NCBI RefSeq assembly: GCF_963678635.1 | Contig: NC_087067.1 | Span: forward strand, 29,188,403 to 29,252,402 | Length of the DNA: 64,000 bases | Origin: Symsagittifera roscoffensis | Lineage: Eukaryota > Xenacoelomorpha > Acoela > Convolutidae | Reading direction: 5' to 3' | Part shown: piece after piece, positions 12,062 through 23,360 of the stretch | How positions within the stretch are numbered: the stretch's first letter is position 1 | How the letters are laid out: each line of letters opens with the position of its first letter | Translations under genes and position numbers: made by a program | The notes under the pieces: model-generated | Told to the model about the DNA's origin: nothing | The model's input: only the letters and a program-made list of their open reading frames with translations | Databases searched by the model: none

Positions 12062-13117
12062 TACTACGAAGAGCTTGAACTCATTTGATAATTTATGTTT
12101 TTTTCTGGACATTTTTTTCATGTAAGACCAGAAACAAAGAAGGATAGCCGGTTGCTGTGCAAGTGGAACAGAACGTTCCGATCACAAAGCACTTTTTAGG
12201 GCGTTGAGATGATTTCTGTTTGCTCGGCTAGTATCGCATAGAAAATTGGTACGTCTAATAAAAGAAGTACCATGCGCCTTTTTTAAGAACAGATTTCATT
12301 AGAAAATTATTTGAAAATTGAAAACATTTTCAATTTTTTTAAACATTTTTTTGCAGAATTTTACAAGGGACTTTTTCTTGAGATTTTGTTGTTACAAAGA
12401 AACTAATTTAGGTTCTGGAGAAAAACTAGTTTGTAAGGTCTCGCTTCCGTTTTATAGACCTGCTTGCTCGCTGTTTTATGACTCTATTCTTCCAACTGAT
12501 TTTGCTTGGGAAACCAAAAATAGGAAAAAGTTAAAAATAAAGCACATACAAAAAAGTTCGAAACATTAAGATTTGAAAAATTCTAAAGCTTTGAAACTGA
12601 AGCGATGCTCACTCAAGTTTTTTATATACTTTCGTGAGCCAGAAAGTTAAAACAATTTATGACGGAAATTAAAAATTCGTAGATGTTCTTTTTAGTGCAA
12701 CCTTTGTTCAGTTTCAAGCCCTTTCCTTCAAGATAATTACGATTATTTTGGTTTAATTTTTTCTCATCCAAGACACCAGGACCTTCAATTTGCTTAGCAA
12801 GCTCCATATTTTAGAAAATAAATATCAGAAACTCAAAGTATTCAAAAACTAAAAAAAACTTGAGGTGAAAATTAGTGGACAAAATTAAACGCAAATTCAT
12901 GCTCTAACTTACCACAAAAACTAACTTTAAAAAGCATTTGGACAGTGTTTACTTAAAACTTCAACAAAGTTTTTAAATCGACTAACAGTTAAGATTTAAA
13001 CTACACTGATGGAGTAAATTAAATGTAAACTCGTGTTTTTCTTTTCCTAAACGCCGTTATTAATACCATTTTCCGACAAATTTTGGTTTGATTTTTAGCA
13101 GTAATTTTACATAGAAT
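12062..13117. other. AT-rich non-coding stretch
   Basis: No gene seen. It contains aggatagccggttgctgtgc at 12141-12160, which recurs at 47137-47156 with the next two bases also shared (22-bp identity), suggesting an ancient shared repeat. Confidence 0.4.
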
Positions 13118-13415
13118 AAGAATAAATGATCAAAGCTACTCTCCATGAAGCGATCATTTTTTGGTGTGAAAAACTTACCTCATTAATCCAGGTCTAGAGT
13201 GCCAGATTTGTACATCTGCACTAAGTTTTTCCATCGGCTTTGGAAAAAAAGTAACAGCCGAGTATAGTAAATTTTTCGCCCCTATGATTTCAATTTTCTG
13301 GTTAAGATTGTTTCTCGTCGCATGAACAATTTTTGTACTCGAGAAAGAGTTCATTACGATGCAAAACTTAGTGCAGATGAGGAAATCTGGCTTTTTGTAG
13401 CTTTGATCATTTGTT
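13118..13415. repeat. Foldback (inverted-repeat) element, about 300 bp
   Basis: The left arm has aagaataaatgatcaaagct (13118) and gccagatttgtacatctgca (about 13201). The right arm has the inverse complements, agctttgatcatttgttctt (ending about 13415) and tgcagatgaggaaatctggc (about 13373). The left arm has about 60 extra bases between the two blocks. It is probably a decayed MITE or foldback element. Confidence 0.6.
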
Positions 13416-14500
13416 CTTGGTCTCTGTAAAAAACTTACTGAATATCAACGTAAATGCTGTCCAAAATGGCAACAAAAAGGGACATTTTAGAGAGTAAAAA
13501 CTTGAATTTGCGCTTAATTTCTTCCAATGGAGTAGATGGTGAAAGACAATTTTTTAGCAAATTAGCTTGGATTGCCGTATTGAAAACCTTAGACCTGAAA
13601 ATCATTTCTTATCAAGAGTTTACAGAATCAATATGCATCATAACAGCCGGGTATAAAAAATAAGATGCTACATACCTGTGATTGCAAAAACCGAAAAGCT
13701 CAATATGACATATTCGAGATGCAGAAACATGGCAAAGTTCATATATTTTTTCTATTTAATCGGTTGAAATATGAAATTGTATCAAAAATTTTACCGATGG
13801 AATAAAAAGGGCAGCTGAACAAATGCGTAAGTCATTCACATTTATGAAAACTTTTTTGTTCCGGCTGGATTAACTATGATTTCATGACCAACGTGGTAAA
13901 TGGTAACTTGATCATGTTGACTCCAAACGATATCGCCGACTGTTTTCTGTAGTTTCGGACTTTTATAAATTTCTTTGAGTTGAAACGATTAATGAAGCTG
14001 TCAACAAAAAGATCGCCGCAAAATTCGAACTGGAAATTATAGAATTATTTATACCAGTCAAAACAAATTAAAACAAACTTTTTACCTGAAACAAGTGCAT
14101 ATAAAATATGTTGGCTATACAGACAAAAACAATGAAGTTGCAAGCTTTATTTTTCAACGAACAACAAAAAAAATCGTTCAGTAAATTTTACATATTTTCC
14201 TATTAGCTTTAGAATTCCTAAATAACGTTTTGATAAATGAAAATCAAGCTAAATAAAAAGTAAAAATGATAATGTAATCATATTAACAGCAATAGAAATC
14301 CTAGCTAAAGTTTTGGTAATTAAGAATCAAGATAATTACATTGATAAAAATAATTGATGGACTAAAATCATAATAAAAAACAGTTTTCAGTTGTTTCCAG
14401 GCCGTTCCACTGAAATTTATAGATGGAAGTTATCTGGGTGGCAAATAATTCTTGTTTCACAGTTGATTTTTGTTATAACTGTACTTCGCATAAGAAACAA
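13416..14500. other. AT-rich non-coding stretch
   Basis: There is one 69-codon frame at 13454-13663 with fairly ordinary composition but no motif I know, and no start or splice context to support it. The rest is homopolymer-rich. Confidence 0.35.
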
Positions 14501-14529
14501 GTATTTTTATGGCGAGGACCGCTGTTTAT

Positions 14530-14680
14530 TGTTCCGACTTTCGAAGAAAGTGAAAGAATATTTGTGTTCGGAGTGTTTTTTTTAACATTTAAAACGTATT
14601 TTTATCTTAAGCTCAAATTGCATAACATAAGGTGTTTTAAAAATCATGGGGTTTTAGAGAATGCCAATAAACCTTGAAAT
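14530..14680 (+). repeat. Fragment of dispersed repeat family D
   Basis: Contains ttccgactttcg, then aatatttgtgttcggagtg, then taagctcaaattg, then atggggttttagagaa. These are the inverse complement, in order, of landmarks in the long copies at 38.4-39.07 kb and 46.33-46.87 kb. It is more diverged than those two. Confidence 0.5.
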
Positions 14681-14699
14681 GCCAGTTGCTGTTTGTTCT

Positions 14700-16000
14700 A
14701 TATGCAACATTGGCCCGGAATTACGTACCGACAGAAAAAAGCTAAATCCTACAACGATTGGCTAGCTCAAAAACTGAGCTGTACGTGCTTTTGATTGTCC
14801 CTATTATTACCAATTCAACATGGTTCTCATAAAGTTTGGTTGACAAAAACATTATTGTCCTAAACCTATCAGCCGAGCAGCGCAAATAAAAAAGTTACAT
14901 AAAAAAGTAGTGATCTCATGGCTGGGTTTCAGTATCGAGAGACCACGAGGTCACTCCTAGAAACAGGGCTTGTGCACTATAATGATTAACATACTATGTT
15001 AAAATTGTTTTTTTTATACTCGAGAAAATCACCCTATCCATTGGCAATGGATCTACACTTTTCAAAAATCCTATCTTTCCACGCTATGAAAAAAGAGTTA
15101 GATGTTGCTAAAATCAATTCAGATCATACCAAGAAGCTTAAAACTGATAAAAAACAACAGTTCTGGAGTACAACTCCGGACTCTTCAGGTTTATTCATTT
15201 TACCTAGTGAAGCGTCCTGATTACTACCAGGATGGGTTGAAACTCTTGTTTGAAACTGGCCCAGTAACAATTAAAACTGCGCAATCGTTCCAATTGGGAA
15301 GCATTTTTTTTACTACTGCTGTAAATGGCATATCTTCTTCTAGAATTCTCATTAATCTGCGTCATGAGGATATGGCCTAAAGTAAAACACTTCCAATTTC
15401 AATTCTTTAATGAAATCTATTGCTCCTATGTTTAAAAAGTGTTGGGGCGCAGTACGGTCGTGCTAACTAACAAGGTAGAACTATCCCACAAAGTCTTCTC
15501 CCTTCTGAATATTAAAAACAAGAAAATCTGTGGTTAGAAAGAACAAACAGTTGGTGCCCCTTCTCGAGAGACTACTCAAGTTTCTTCATGTCATCACAAG
15601 CGAAAGGTTTTTTTAGTTGATTGAAAAGAGTTATACAGGCTGGAAAAATATACGCAGATTTTATATATATTTATAATAATAAGTGTTTCTAAAAACGCAA
15701 ACAAAATCGTAATGCAAATTTGTAATTGCAGCAATTGTAAATTCAAAACATCTTTCACTAAAATTTTTGTCAGTTTCCATTTTAAGCTTAGTCCGCTTTC
15801 AGCTTGTTTGCCAAATGAGTTTTTCAAAAACAAAACAATTTTGAAATTTTCTTTGTGATTTTTTTGCACTTTCTCTGAATCATTCTTTTTTTGTCGTTTA
15901 GAAATTTTACAAGTTTTAAATTTTTCTGATCGACTTCTTTTTTTGAAGAGTCGCAATTCGCTCAGTTAGCAACACTGCACTGCAGGTCTCTTTCAAAAGG
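14700..16000. other. Mixed non-coding stretch
   Basis: Nothing certain. The minus-strand frame at 15594-15956 (120 codons) starts with a Lys/Arg-rich part and ends hydrophobic. It lies in AT-rich DNA and has no recognised motif, so I do not call it a gene. Confidence 0.35.
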
Positions 16001-16099
16001 TCTCCGCTCCCAACATCAAAACAGCGTTAGTATCTCAAATATAGACAGTTCATTGACTGCCTTGATGAATTGTCGAGTCAAATAGCGAGAAAGTCCAGA

Positions 16100-19000
16100 A
16101 TTTACTTTTGCCAGGATAGACGCGGTCCAACCTTTTCCCAATCTTTATAACATGCTATCAGTTTTTGCATAATCTTTTTCTCCTGGTACCTTCTCGGTCC
16201 CAGACTTCATTTGATTTTTCTCCTCCTCATGCTCGATCCAGCGTCATAGAGGTGTTATCATGAATCTTGGCAACCACTGGTGGACTTCTATAGTTCCATG
16301 CACAATGCTGCAACGCGATGATTCAATTGCAGCCATTTAGTTGCCTCTGGTTTTCTCCTTGCTACTAAGGCTTTTAAGCGAGCTTTCTCTCTGGCATTTT
16401 GTCTTCCCGTAGCATGCTGATGATGCCTGCATGCCGGCTCTTGAGGAATCAGAGATTGTTGGACGTGTCGATATTAATCTGATGAAAAACGTCAATTCCT
16501 GGCCTATTTTTACAATTGCCTATTGATGGGTTGCTATAATGGGAAGCTGATGCGCCTTGAATCTACTCATAGCGTTAGAGATGACAGACCACACCGCGGG
16601 TAATTCTACCCTCAATGGTCTGAGATTCTTCTGATCCACTTCTCTGTTTGGTGTGATTATTACCACATGACAGTTCTCTGGTGGCAAAAACGCTAGCAAC
16701 GCGTACCCAAACTTCAATCCGTCCGCGGAAGTTACGCATACCCTAGAGATATTACGAATACTGCCCTTGGGGAGGTTTTTATGGAAGCTTCCATCTTTCA
16801 GCGCGTCGAGTATCTCATACCGATTGATTCCAAGATATTCTTCACAGCTGGTTATAACGCAGCTTTAACCGTAGACGGCTCTCTGCTGAGCATGCTCCGG
16901 AGGCCTTCAATGTGCAAGTGATCTTTGATTCAGCAAAACTAAGCGTAAGGAGGTTCCTTTCCGTTTCCTTCCAAACACCGATGGCCGTCGGCGACTACTG
17001 CATCCGTTGCAATCAGCTGCTGCCAACAATAATACGTCTGGTAAAAATAACGATTTGAGGTGTGGACATAATCCGAGCTTGCTATCATCCTTATCTTTGC
17101 CTTACTCGTTGTCGCTTTGTCATAGGCAGCGAACATGGATTCATCTGATATGAATTTCAGCCCGCCTTAACGTTCCAAAGGGGCTCTCACTTGCTGAAAA
17201 AGTTTTAAGTGTTGTCCATTAGGGGTTCGTCTTTTCAGGAATCTATCAGGTCTTTCTTCTCTTCTTTGTTCCTGGTGATTCACTCTCAGATACTGCAGGG
17301 TACGGGCTATGACTGGTGTCATCGTGCTGTTTGAGGGCAGTCCCTCGAGGTCTACTGGTCTCAGAGCACTTGCTGACGTAAAGCTTGTTTAAACAGCACT
17401 CAGTCAATCCACTTCTTTGATCAAGTAGAAGCCATTGTTTGATTAGTCTGGTATCATCGAACAATCGTACAGCATCCACGGCAAAGCGAGGGGACTGGCC
17501 TTGACCAAATCAGAGAGACACGATCCGGACATCGTTCCGCTCTAATTACTGTCGTCTCGGCTCTGGAAGTTTCTTGGGCCTCAATTTGCTTCACCTGACC
17601 CAGTGTGCGTCTAGAGTGTATCGCTTTTCTAGCGGGATTTTCATTTAATCTTCCTAATATGTCTGACTTTTTTGCTTAGTCACGCGAGCTCCCTAATGTC
17701 TGAGGCGTCGCTGGGACATATCCCAGGCGCGTTTTCAAGCTAGGTGGCTCTTGTTTCAGATAATTCATTATCTAGTTCTTTCACTTGTTCCTGTAAGACG
17801 CAATTCATCCAGGTTTGTCCTTCTACTCTATCGAAGTTGATGCTTTCAACTGTTAGTCTCGATTGATCCATGGAAATCAACTTGTGTACTAGATTCATCA
17901 GCATCAGTCGTCCAGTGTTACGACCTGCTAAGTTAAGCAATACGTTGATCAATTTCATGGTCTTCCTGTCTTCCCTGTGCGTCCTTGTAATCATAGGTAC
18001 TGTGCAGATGGACAGTATCGAGCAATGGAAGTCTGCCAAATAGCGGTTAACAAGCAGATCAACTTTTTTCCCATCGTCTCTTTTCTACTTAAGGAGTCTT
18101 AGAGACGTTGTTGGTGCTCACAAGGATCAACTGGGCCACTCTAGCGCCTCCAAACTTCAGTTATCCAGGATGTCCTTAGTCTTGCAACCCCCTCTCTAGT
18201 TTATTGCCCAATATGAGTTGTGAGGTGCCCAAGGGTACCTGCTGCATAATCACTGCCGGGCTCCAGACCGAGTCGTAGAAACAGGCCTGTGGATCAGTAT
18301 CCTGTATACCCGTATAGTTGTTTCCACCTTGATTACTTCCAACACTCGTGAAATTTTATTCGTAGGTATCTTTCTCATCTGTCAGCTGGATCCCTGTCTC
18401 CGTTCGAACGCAGTAGTTGATCTGGCATCTGTTATTTTTTCTACTGCTCCAGAGAGTTCCATTCTGCCAGTGTCATCAATCATTCCATAGGGTCCTGTCA
18501 ACCCTGAACTTGGCGCATTCCTGCTAGCCAGTAAGCGACCCGCAACCTCGACTAATTGTATCATCGTACTCTCTACTATTGGGTCTTCTAATGTGCCGCT
18601 CGGGTCCGGGATAGTCACTCTTCCGTATCCTGGTGTTACTTTCGTTTCTGTCATTTGTCTCAGTTCTCTTGCTGTTCATATTTTTCATAGAGGGTTTCCT
18701 GTCAGGGACGTCTCGCCCAGGTACTTCACGGTCAGTCTGTGTTAGACGCTCAGATCGCTATTTCTGTTCCCTTTTCTCTGCTCTTTTTCCACCTTCCTGT
18801 TTCTTGTTACAGTCATCAAAGAGTGTCCTCCACGTCTTTTCTCTGCTCGAGTTCTTTTCCATTTCACTCTCAGTCTTTCCCGGTCAACTCTTTTCTCCAT
18901 GATATCCTTCACGGGGTCTTAAGTCTGTGTTTTTCCCCACTATTCTCACCCTCCGTGTTAGCACAGATACTCTCAGTTGTGACCAAGACGAGGCCCTCTC

Positions 19001-19346
19001 GCTACTCAATTCCTGATGTGCCATTGTCAAACCAGGTCGATGCCTAATGCAGAGCGAAATCTATTCTCACAACCTGAGAGTGTCCCGTTTCTCTACCTTA
19101 TCACACGTATGTTTCGGCGGTCTAGTATTCCTCTTTTTCCCCAGGAGGCCATCAATAAATGTTCCGTGCGGCGGTCCCATGTTTTTCATGCCCTAAGATA
19201 ATCGTTAAGGCTGCTGTCAACACTTCTACCTCTGGGTCATCCAGAGCGAAGCCTTGTTCCGTTACCCGATGATAGAGCGCATCTCTGACCGGTCCCACAA
19301 AGGGATCTGTCAGGTCCATGAAGTCATTCAAATTGAAGTTGTCCAT
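16100..19346 (-). pseudogene. Unrecognised coding-like block, possible gag of an LTR element
   Basis: Base composition here is much richer in G+C than the flanks, and minus-strand frames have balanced, soluble-protein composition across about 3.2 kb, interrupted by many stops and shifts. A likely start is the Met at 19346 (MDNFNLNDFMDLTDPF), followed by a Lys/Arg/Glu-rich linker (about 18,880-18,600), then GRVTIPDPSGTLEDP near 18,600, and later well-formed pieces at 18,039-17,740, 17,479-17,246, 17,136-16,939 and 16,717-16,520. It follows the integrase fragment at 20.2-21.7 kb on the same strand. A DDPE-containing stretch near the start recalls one at about 22.84 kb. A gag or extra ORF of the same retrotransposon lineage is my guess; an endogenised nucleoprotein-like gene is another option. 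I recognise no domain. Confidence 0.4.
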
Positions 19347-19825
19347 GATGATTTCAATTTAATGATTCGGCTTGATCGTTTTCTATTCAAGAATTGATGA
19401 GAAATTAAATTGATCAATCAAAATCTAAAACTAAAGAGGCAATTTAACTACCATGCCATTGTTTTGACAATATTGTCTTTTTCATTGGCATTAGAACTTG
19501 TTTGGTACAAAAAATTAAAAAGTTTTCCCTAGAGATTTGTCAAAAAGTATCATTCAACCCAAAACCTTGGAAAAAGATCCTAAGTCAATATTTTGGATCT
19601 TCTTCTGAGGTTATTCATAAACACATTAGTAATCACTAACCCACCCAATCCTATATAGTCAAAAAATCCAAAATAACTGAAATTTGATAAGTTTTTAGCA
19701 TAGTCCTATGGTCTCAACACTCGGGTCATGTCCTCATCTGTTCCTCTCAAACTACACTCAAGTATATTTTCTGTAATTATATTGTTTATTGGCGTTTAAG
19801 CGATTACGTTTATTAGCTCGTTAAT
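19347..19825. other. AT-rich spacer inside the GC-richer block
   Basis: About 480 bp returning to AT-rich composition between the two coding-like parts of the block. This is where a long terminal repeat or untranslated leader would be expected, but I found no matching partner copy in the window. Confidence 0.35.
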
Positions 19826-20050
19826 TTACTGTGGATGCAGTCGTCCTCTGTTCCAGTCTTCCACCTGAAGTGCGAGCTTTTCTACTCCCTTCTTTACTAG
19901 GAAGTCTCTCAACCTAGTCAGAGATAAAAATAAACTCGTTGAATTTCTGTCGCCCTCGTCGTCAAGCTGAACAAATGTTTTTTTCCTGGCATATGTGATG
20001 CTGCTGGTGTCATAGCTGTTACATTCCTTATTCCTGGTCGTTGCTTCCAT
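19826..20050 (-). CDS. Small unrecognised ORF of the GC-rich block
   Basis: 74 intact codons from a Met, with ordinary soluble composition (SITYARKKTFVQLDDEGD; a helical Leu/Lys-rich end). It lies between the integrase tail and the 19.3-16.1 kb block on the same strand. It may be a fragment of the element's tail or of an added ORF. No motif recognised. Confidence 0.3.
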   Translation of the reverse strand: MEATTRNKECNSYDTSSITYARKKTFVQLDDEGDRNSTSLFLSLTRLRDFLVKKGVEKLALQVEDWNRGRLHPQ

Positions 20051-20237
20051 AAAAACTTTTACTATTGTACTCAGTATAATAATATATATAAAACGTTTTA
20101 TACTATTTTTGTATTACTTCAAAATCGGCTACTACTGCACCTGTGATGGCTAATGCACATGACGTATCTGCAGAGGCGGCTATTGCACTTGTTTGATCTA
20201 TAAAAAAATCACAATTCATTATTATTATGCTGCTCGA

Positions 20238-21720
20238 TCACTTAAAGATCGCTCCTACTACTCTCCGTTTGTTTGATTTGTTAGGGCGGTTGTCCAATTC
20301 TATCTTTAAATTGCCTGTCTGTCTCGCAGTTTTTAATTTTTTACTTAACAATTTTTCAGTGTGGACAAAGATATCCATATACGTCCCCGTCAATCTAATA
20401 TCTGATATCAGGAAGGAACAATAGTACATTCTCGCCAGCGCAGGAAGGATTGTGATTGTCGGTCTTGATGTATTTCACGCTTTCGCGGTCTATGTCCTGC
20501 ATGGTCACACTGGTCCGTTTGAGTATGATGTCATCCCGGTTAACCTGTCTTTGACGCGCAGGTTAGTTAGTTCTCGTTCGTATGACTGCTGTACATCATC
20601 ACTGGTCTCCACCTCTGGTTTCGATCGATATTCCAGCCACTCATTGTCCTAATCAATGTCCAACTCAGTTATCCACTCATAACGTGACACAGTTATCTCC
20701 TCTAGACCCACTAGTTCCTTCGCTGTGTTTTCCAGGTATATTCTGTCTACCACGAATTTGAATTCATATTTATTGGTAGACCTTACTCTACTGCTCAGTC
20801 GCGTTTGCATAGTGAAGGGTAGATCCGGTCCCGAGTGCGTGGAACCTCCTTCTGTTCGGGATTGTTCCAGTTCACATCGCATATGGTAAAGTTTCCTCAT
20901 CTGTTTCGTCTACTTCATTTGGATCTAGATCCAATGGCGAATTGGTTCCCTCTTACAATATCTCATTAACATCCTTCTTTTACCTGGTGCGTTTTTCATT
21001 GACTTCTCAGACAAGGTCGAGCATCGAACATTCGCCCTTCTCCGTCTCTAAGGTTTGCACCAACATTATGTGAACGGTTTATGGGGTCTGATATTATCGA
21101 AGTTTGCAGCTCCGCTTGTGCTGAGTCTAAAAAATCCTTTTTGTTCTACCTCAGTTACCATAAATGACCCTCTTTCATTTCCTTTACCTTTCTGTGTGGG
21201 TGACTTCAGGTTCTGATAAACCCATACATAGTCTCCTACTGAGTAAGAATTGAACTTCATTGCTCCTTTGTCGAATTGCTTCCTCTACTTTGTCCGCGCT
21301 TGTTGTGTTTTGTGTCTGTGCAAGTCCTTACACTCTTGGAGGCGTCTTATCACATTCCGTACGTGGGCCTGCGTTGATGGCTTTTCGCCTTCGTTTTCGG
21401 GTTACAAAATGTTACCGACAGATTCGCCTCGTGTTTTGTCAGCATCATGTGAGGGCTAAGGCCTGTTGTAGAGTGCTGTGCACTGTTGTAAGCCCGCATC
21501 ATTTATGCCAAATACCTGTGCAAGTCCATCATGTGTTGGGATCAGTTTACCCTCAACAATGATACCTTTTTTGTTCTGTCCCTGTATTAAACCATTCAAC
21601 TGTGGGTGATATGTCGTTGAATGAGAAAATTTCATGAGACCTTTGGTCAGTTCGCCCACAACAGATGTTTCATTGTCCGAGTGGAAATTCAACGGAATGC
21701 AGGTCTGACTATCTAGCTAT
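20238..21720 (-). pseudogene. Ty3/gypsy-type integrase with C-terminal tail, broken
   Basis: Integrase of an LTR retrotransposon, which inserts element cDNA into the host genome. Core: HSDNETSVVGELTKGL at about 21,680 (second catalytic Asp in SDN), then TTYHPQLNGLIQGQNKK. In the family this place reads NGLvER, so the catalytic Glu is missing. After a shift, SPHMMLTKHEANLSVTF (AYN/SPxxL-type region) follows, then the C-terminal SH3-like part YSVGDYVWVYQNLKSPT to FDNIRPHKPF at 21,260-21,066. Downstream pieces at 20,900-20,649 (FKFVVDRIYLENT, VGLEEITVSR) and 20,429-20,238 look like the long tail that some animal gypsy polyproteins carry. No reverse transcriptase is found upstream, so this copy is internally deleted. 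Confidence 0.8.
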
Positions 21721-22900
21721 CGATCAATTGATAGCAAGTCTCTTCAGTTTCTGCGTAAATCGTATAGCGATCAAAATATGTTACAGTTTTTGATACTCAG
21801 ATGACTCAATCGACTGCAAATTTTAATTTCGTGGGGTCCCTCACACGCTGGTATGATAAACAGGATGTAACCCTTTTTCACATGCTTTCTTCATTCAACG
21901 TAGCTCGAAATATTTCAAAATCCTCTGATACACCTTGTCTGTTTACTGATGTCTAATTTGATCTTTTGACCTGAGCAACAGTTTTGATTGTTAGAAAGGC
22001 GGCACCACTATCGCGTTGTATTTGTGCACAATCTGGCCCACTCCTTTCTTTTGTGGGCGACATTCCCGTCCTTGTTCAAAAAAAAACCAACCCTCTTTCT
22101 GCAGGTGATGTCTCAAGATTCGGTAACTGTTTTTCTCCAGATATCTTTTATCGGGTGCTTCATCTTCAATACACCTCTTCAAACTCTTCGTCTTACGGGA
22201 GAATATGTAACTTGCTCAGCAGTATGTTTTCATGATCCTTAATTGGCAGTTTAGCTTTTTCGGTCGGTGAGCGTCATCTTCCGTCTTGACCCACCGCAAC
22301 TTCTCCATAGCCGTATATGCTTGGATAGCCGATTACGATTCGTGTTGTCCCTTACTCGATCTCCTGTCTGAGTTGATCGTTCATGGAGCACATCTCCTTT
22401 CGGAGCCCGACGGGTTCAATCTGCTCATCCACTTAAACTCCCCGGACCAAACCTTTTCTACGGGCTTTTTTTCATGCACTCTTTTGGTTGTCCAACTCCC
22501 CACATTCCCGCTTTGTCCAGATACTTTCCTCTTGCGAATCCTTGAAAGCAATCTCATTCAGTGGTTCGTTGTGCATCTTGAAAGTGACTGTCTTTTTTTG
22601 AGTCTCGATCCTCTTTTGCCTGGTCTTGCATGACGTCCTTACCAACTTACTCTCGGAGACAGAGGAGACTAGATGCTAAGCTATTTTCCTACAAACCCTT
22701 CTGTTCTGTCGATGCTGACGCTTTGACTGTTTGATCCGAACCTTCTCGCTGCCCGAAAATGATGCAATTGCTGCTGTCAACTCTGGATCATCCCTGGTCA
22801 CTTCGTTTTCTAACAATTTGCCCAGCATCTGGTGGGACATCTACCGTTTTAGCATTTATTCAGACGCAATCAGGATAAAAGGAATTCAAGAAGCAAAAAG
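21721..22900 (-). pseudogene. Upstream remnant of the gypsy-like element
   Basis: GC-richer, coding-like sequence on the integrase strand. Near 22,840 there is LLENEVTRDDPELTAAIA, and charged pieces follow at about 22,600-22,450. At 22,182-21,991 a 63-codon piece precedes the integrase core. No protease or reverse transcriptase motif is visible, so the polymerase part was probably lost by deletion. The GC-rich block stops abruptly near 22.9 kb. Assignment to gag/pol is inferred from position only. Confidence 0.35.
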
Positions 22901-23139
22901 ATTGCATGAGTAATGCTTGGCATACCCATTTTAAATATGACTTACTCGGTTAGATGCGGTATGCATCAATTTGAGTTTCAATGGTCGAATGAGAAAACTA
23001 ACTCCGTTCTAAGTGCTAACAGCCGCATGCTAAGCGGCACGCATGAAAGTGGACCAGCTACCGTTGGTTTCTTTAGCCATTCATACAGTGCTGATTTTAA
23101 TTATCCGGACAAGTAGAAGAAAACTTGATTTTTCAAAAG

Positions 23140-23360
23140 CGTTTTTTTTCCGACTGTCTGAGAAAGCGGAGTATTTATGCTCAGTGTGGTTTTTTTTTTC
23201 AGTCAATTTTCACCGATCGAAAAACTAGTTTTCAACAAAAATTTTTATACACTATTAAAGATATCGTTTTTCTAAGTTCAAATATAAAAACATATTTCAC
23301 CTCCGATTAATTTTTTTTAAAGTTCTGGGGGTTTGAAAATAGCCAAGTTGGCCACGTTTT
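23140..23360 (+). repeat. Fragment of dispersed repeat family D
   Basis: Order of landmarks as at 14.53 kb: ttccgactgtctgagaaag, tatttatgctcagtgtgg, taagttcaaatataaaa, atttcacctcc, ggggtttgaaaatagcc. They are the inverse complement of the long copies at 38.5 and 46.4 kb. Confidence 0.5.

Noticed and set aside
14391-14677. Two overlapping plus frames (64 and 84 codons)
   Set aside because: They largely overlap the family D repeat fragment and share no motif with known proteins.
15594-15956. 120-codon minus-strand frame with a basic start
   Set aside because: Composition follows the local AT-rich DNA, with no domain, splice or promoter context. Chance frames of this size are expected here.
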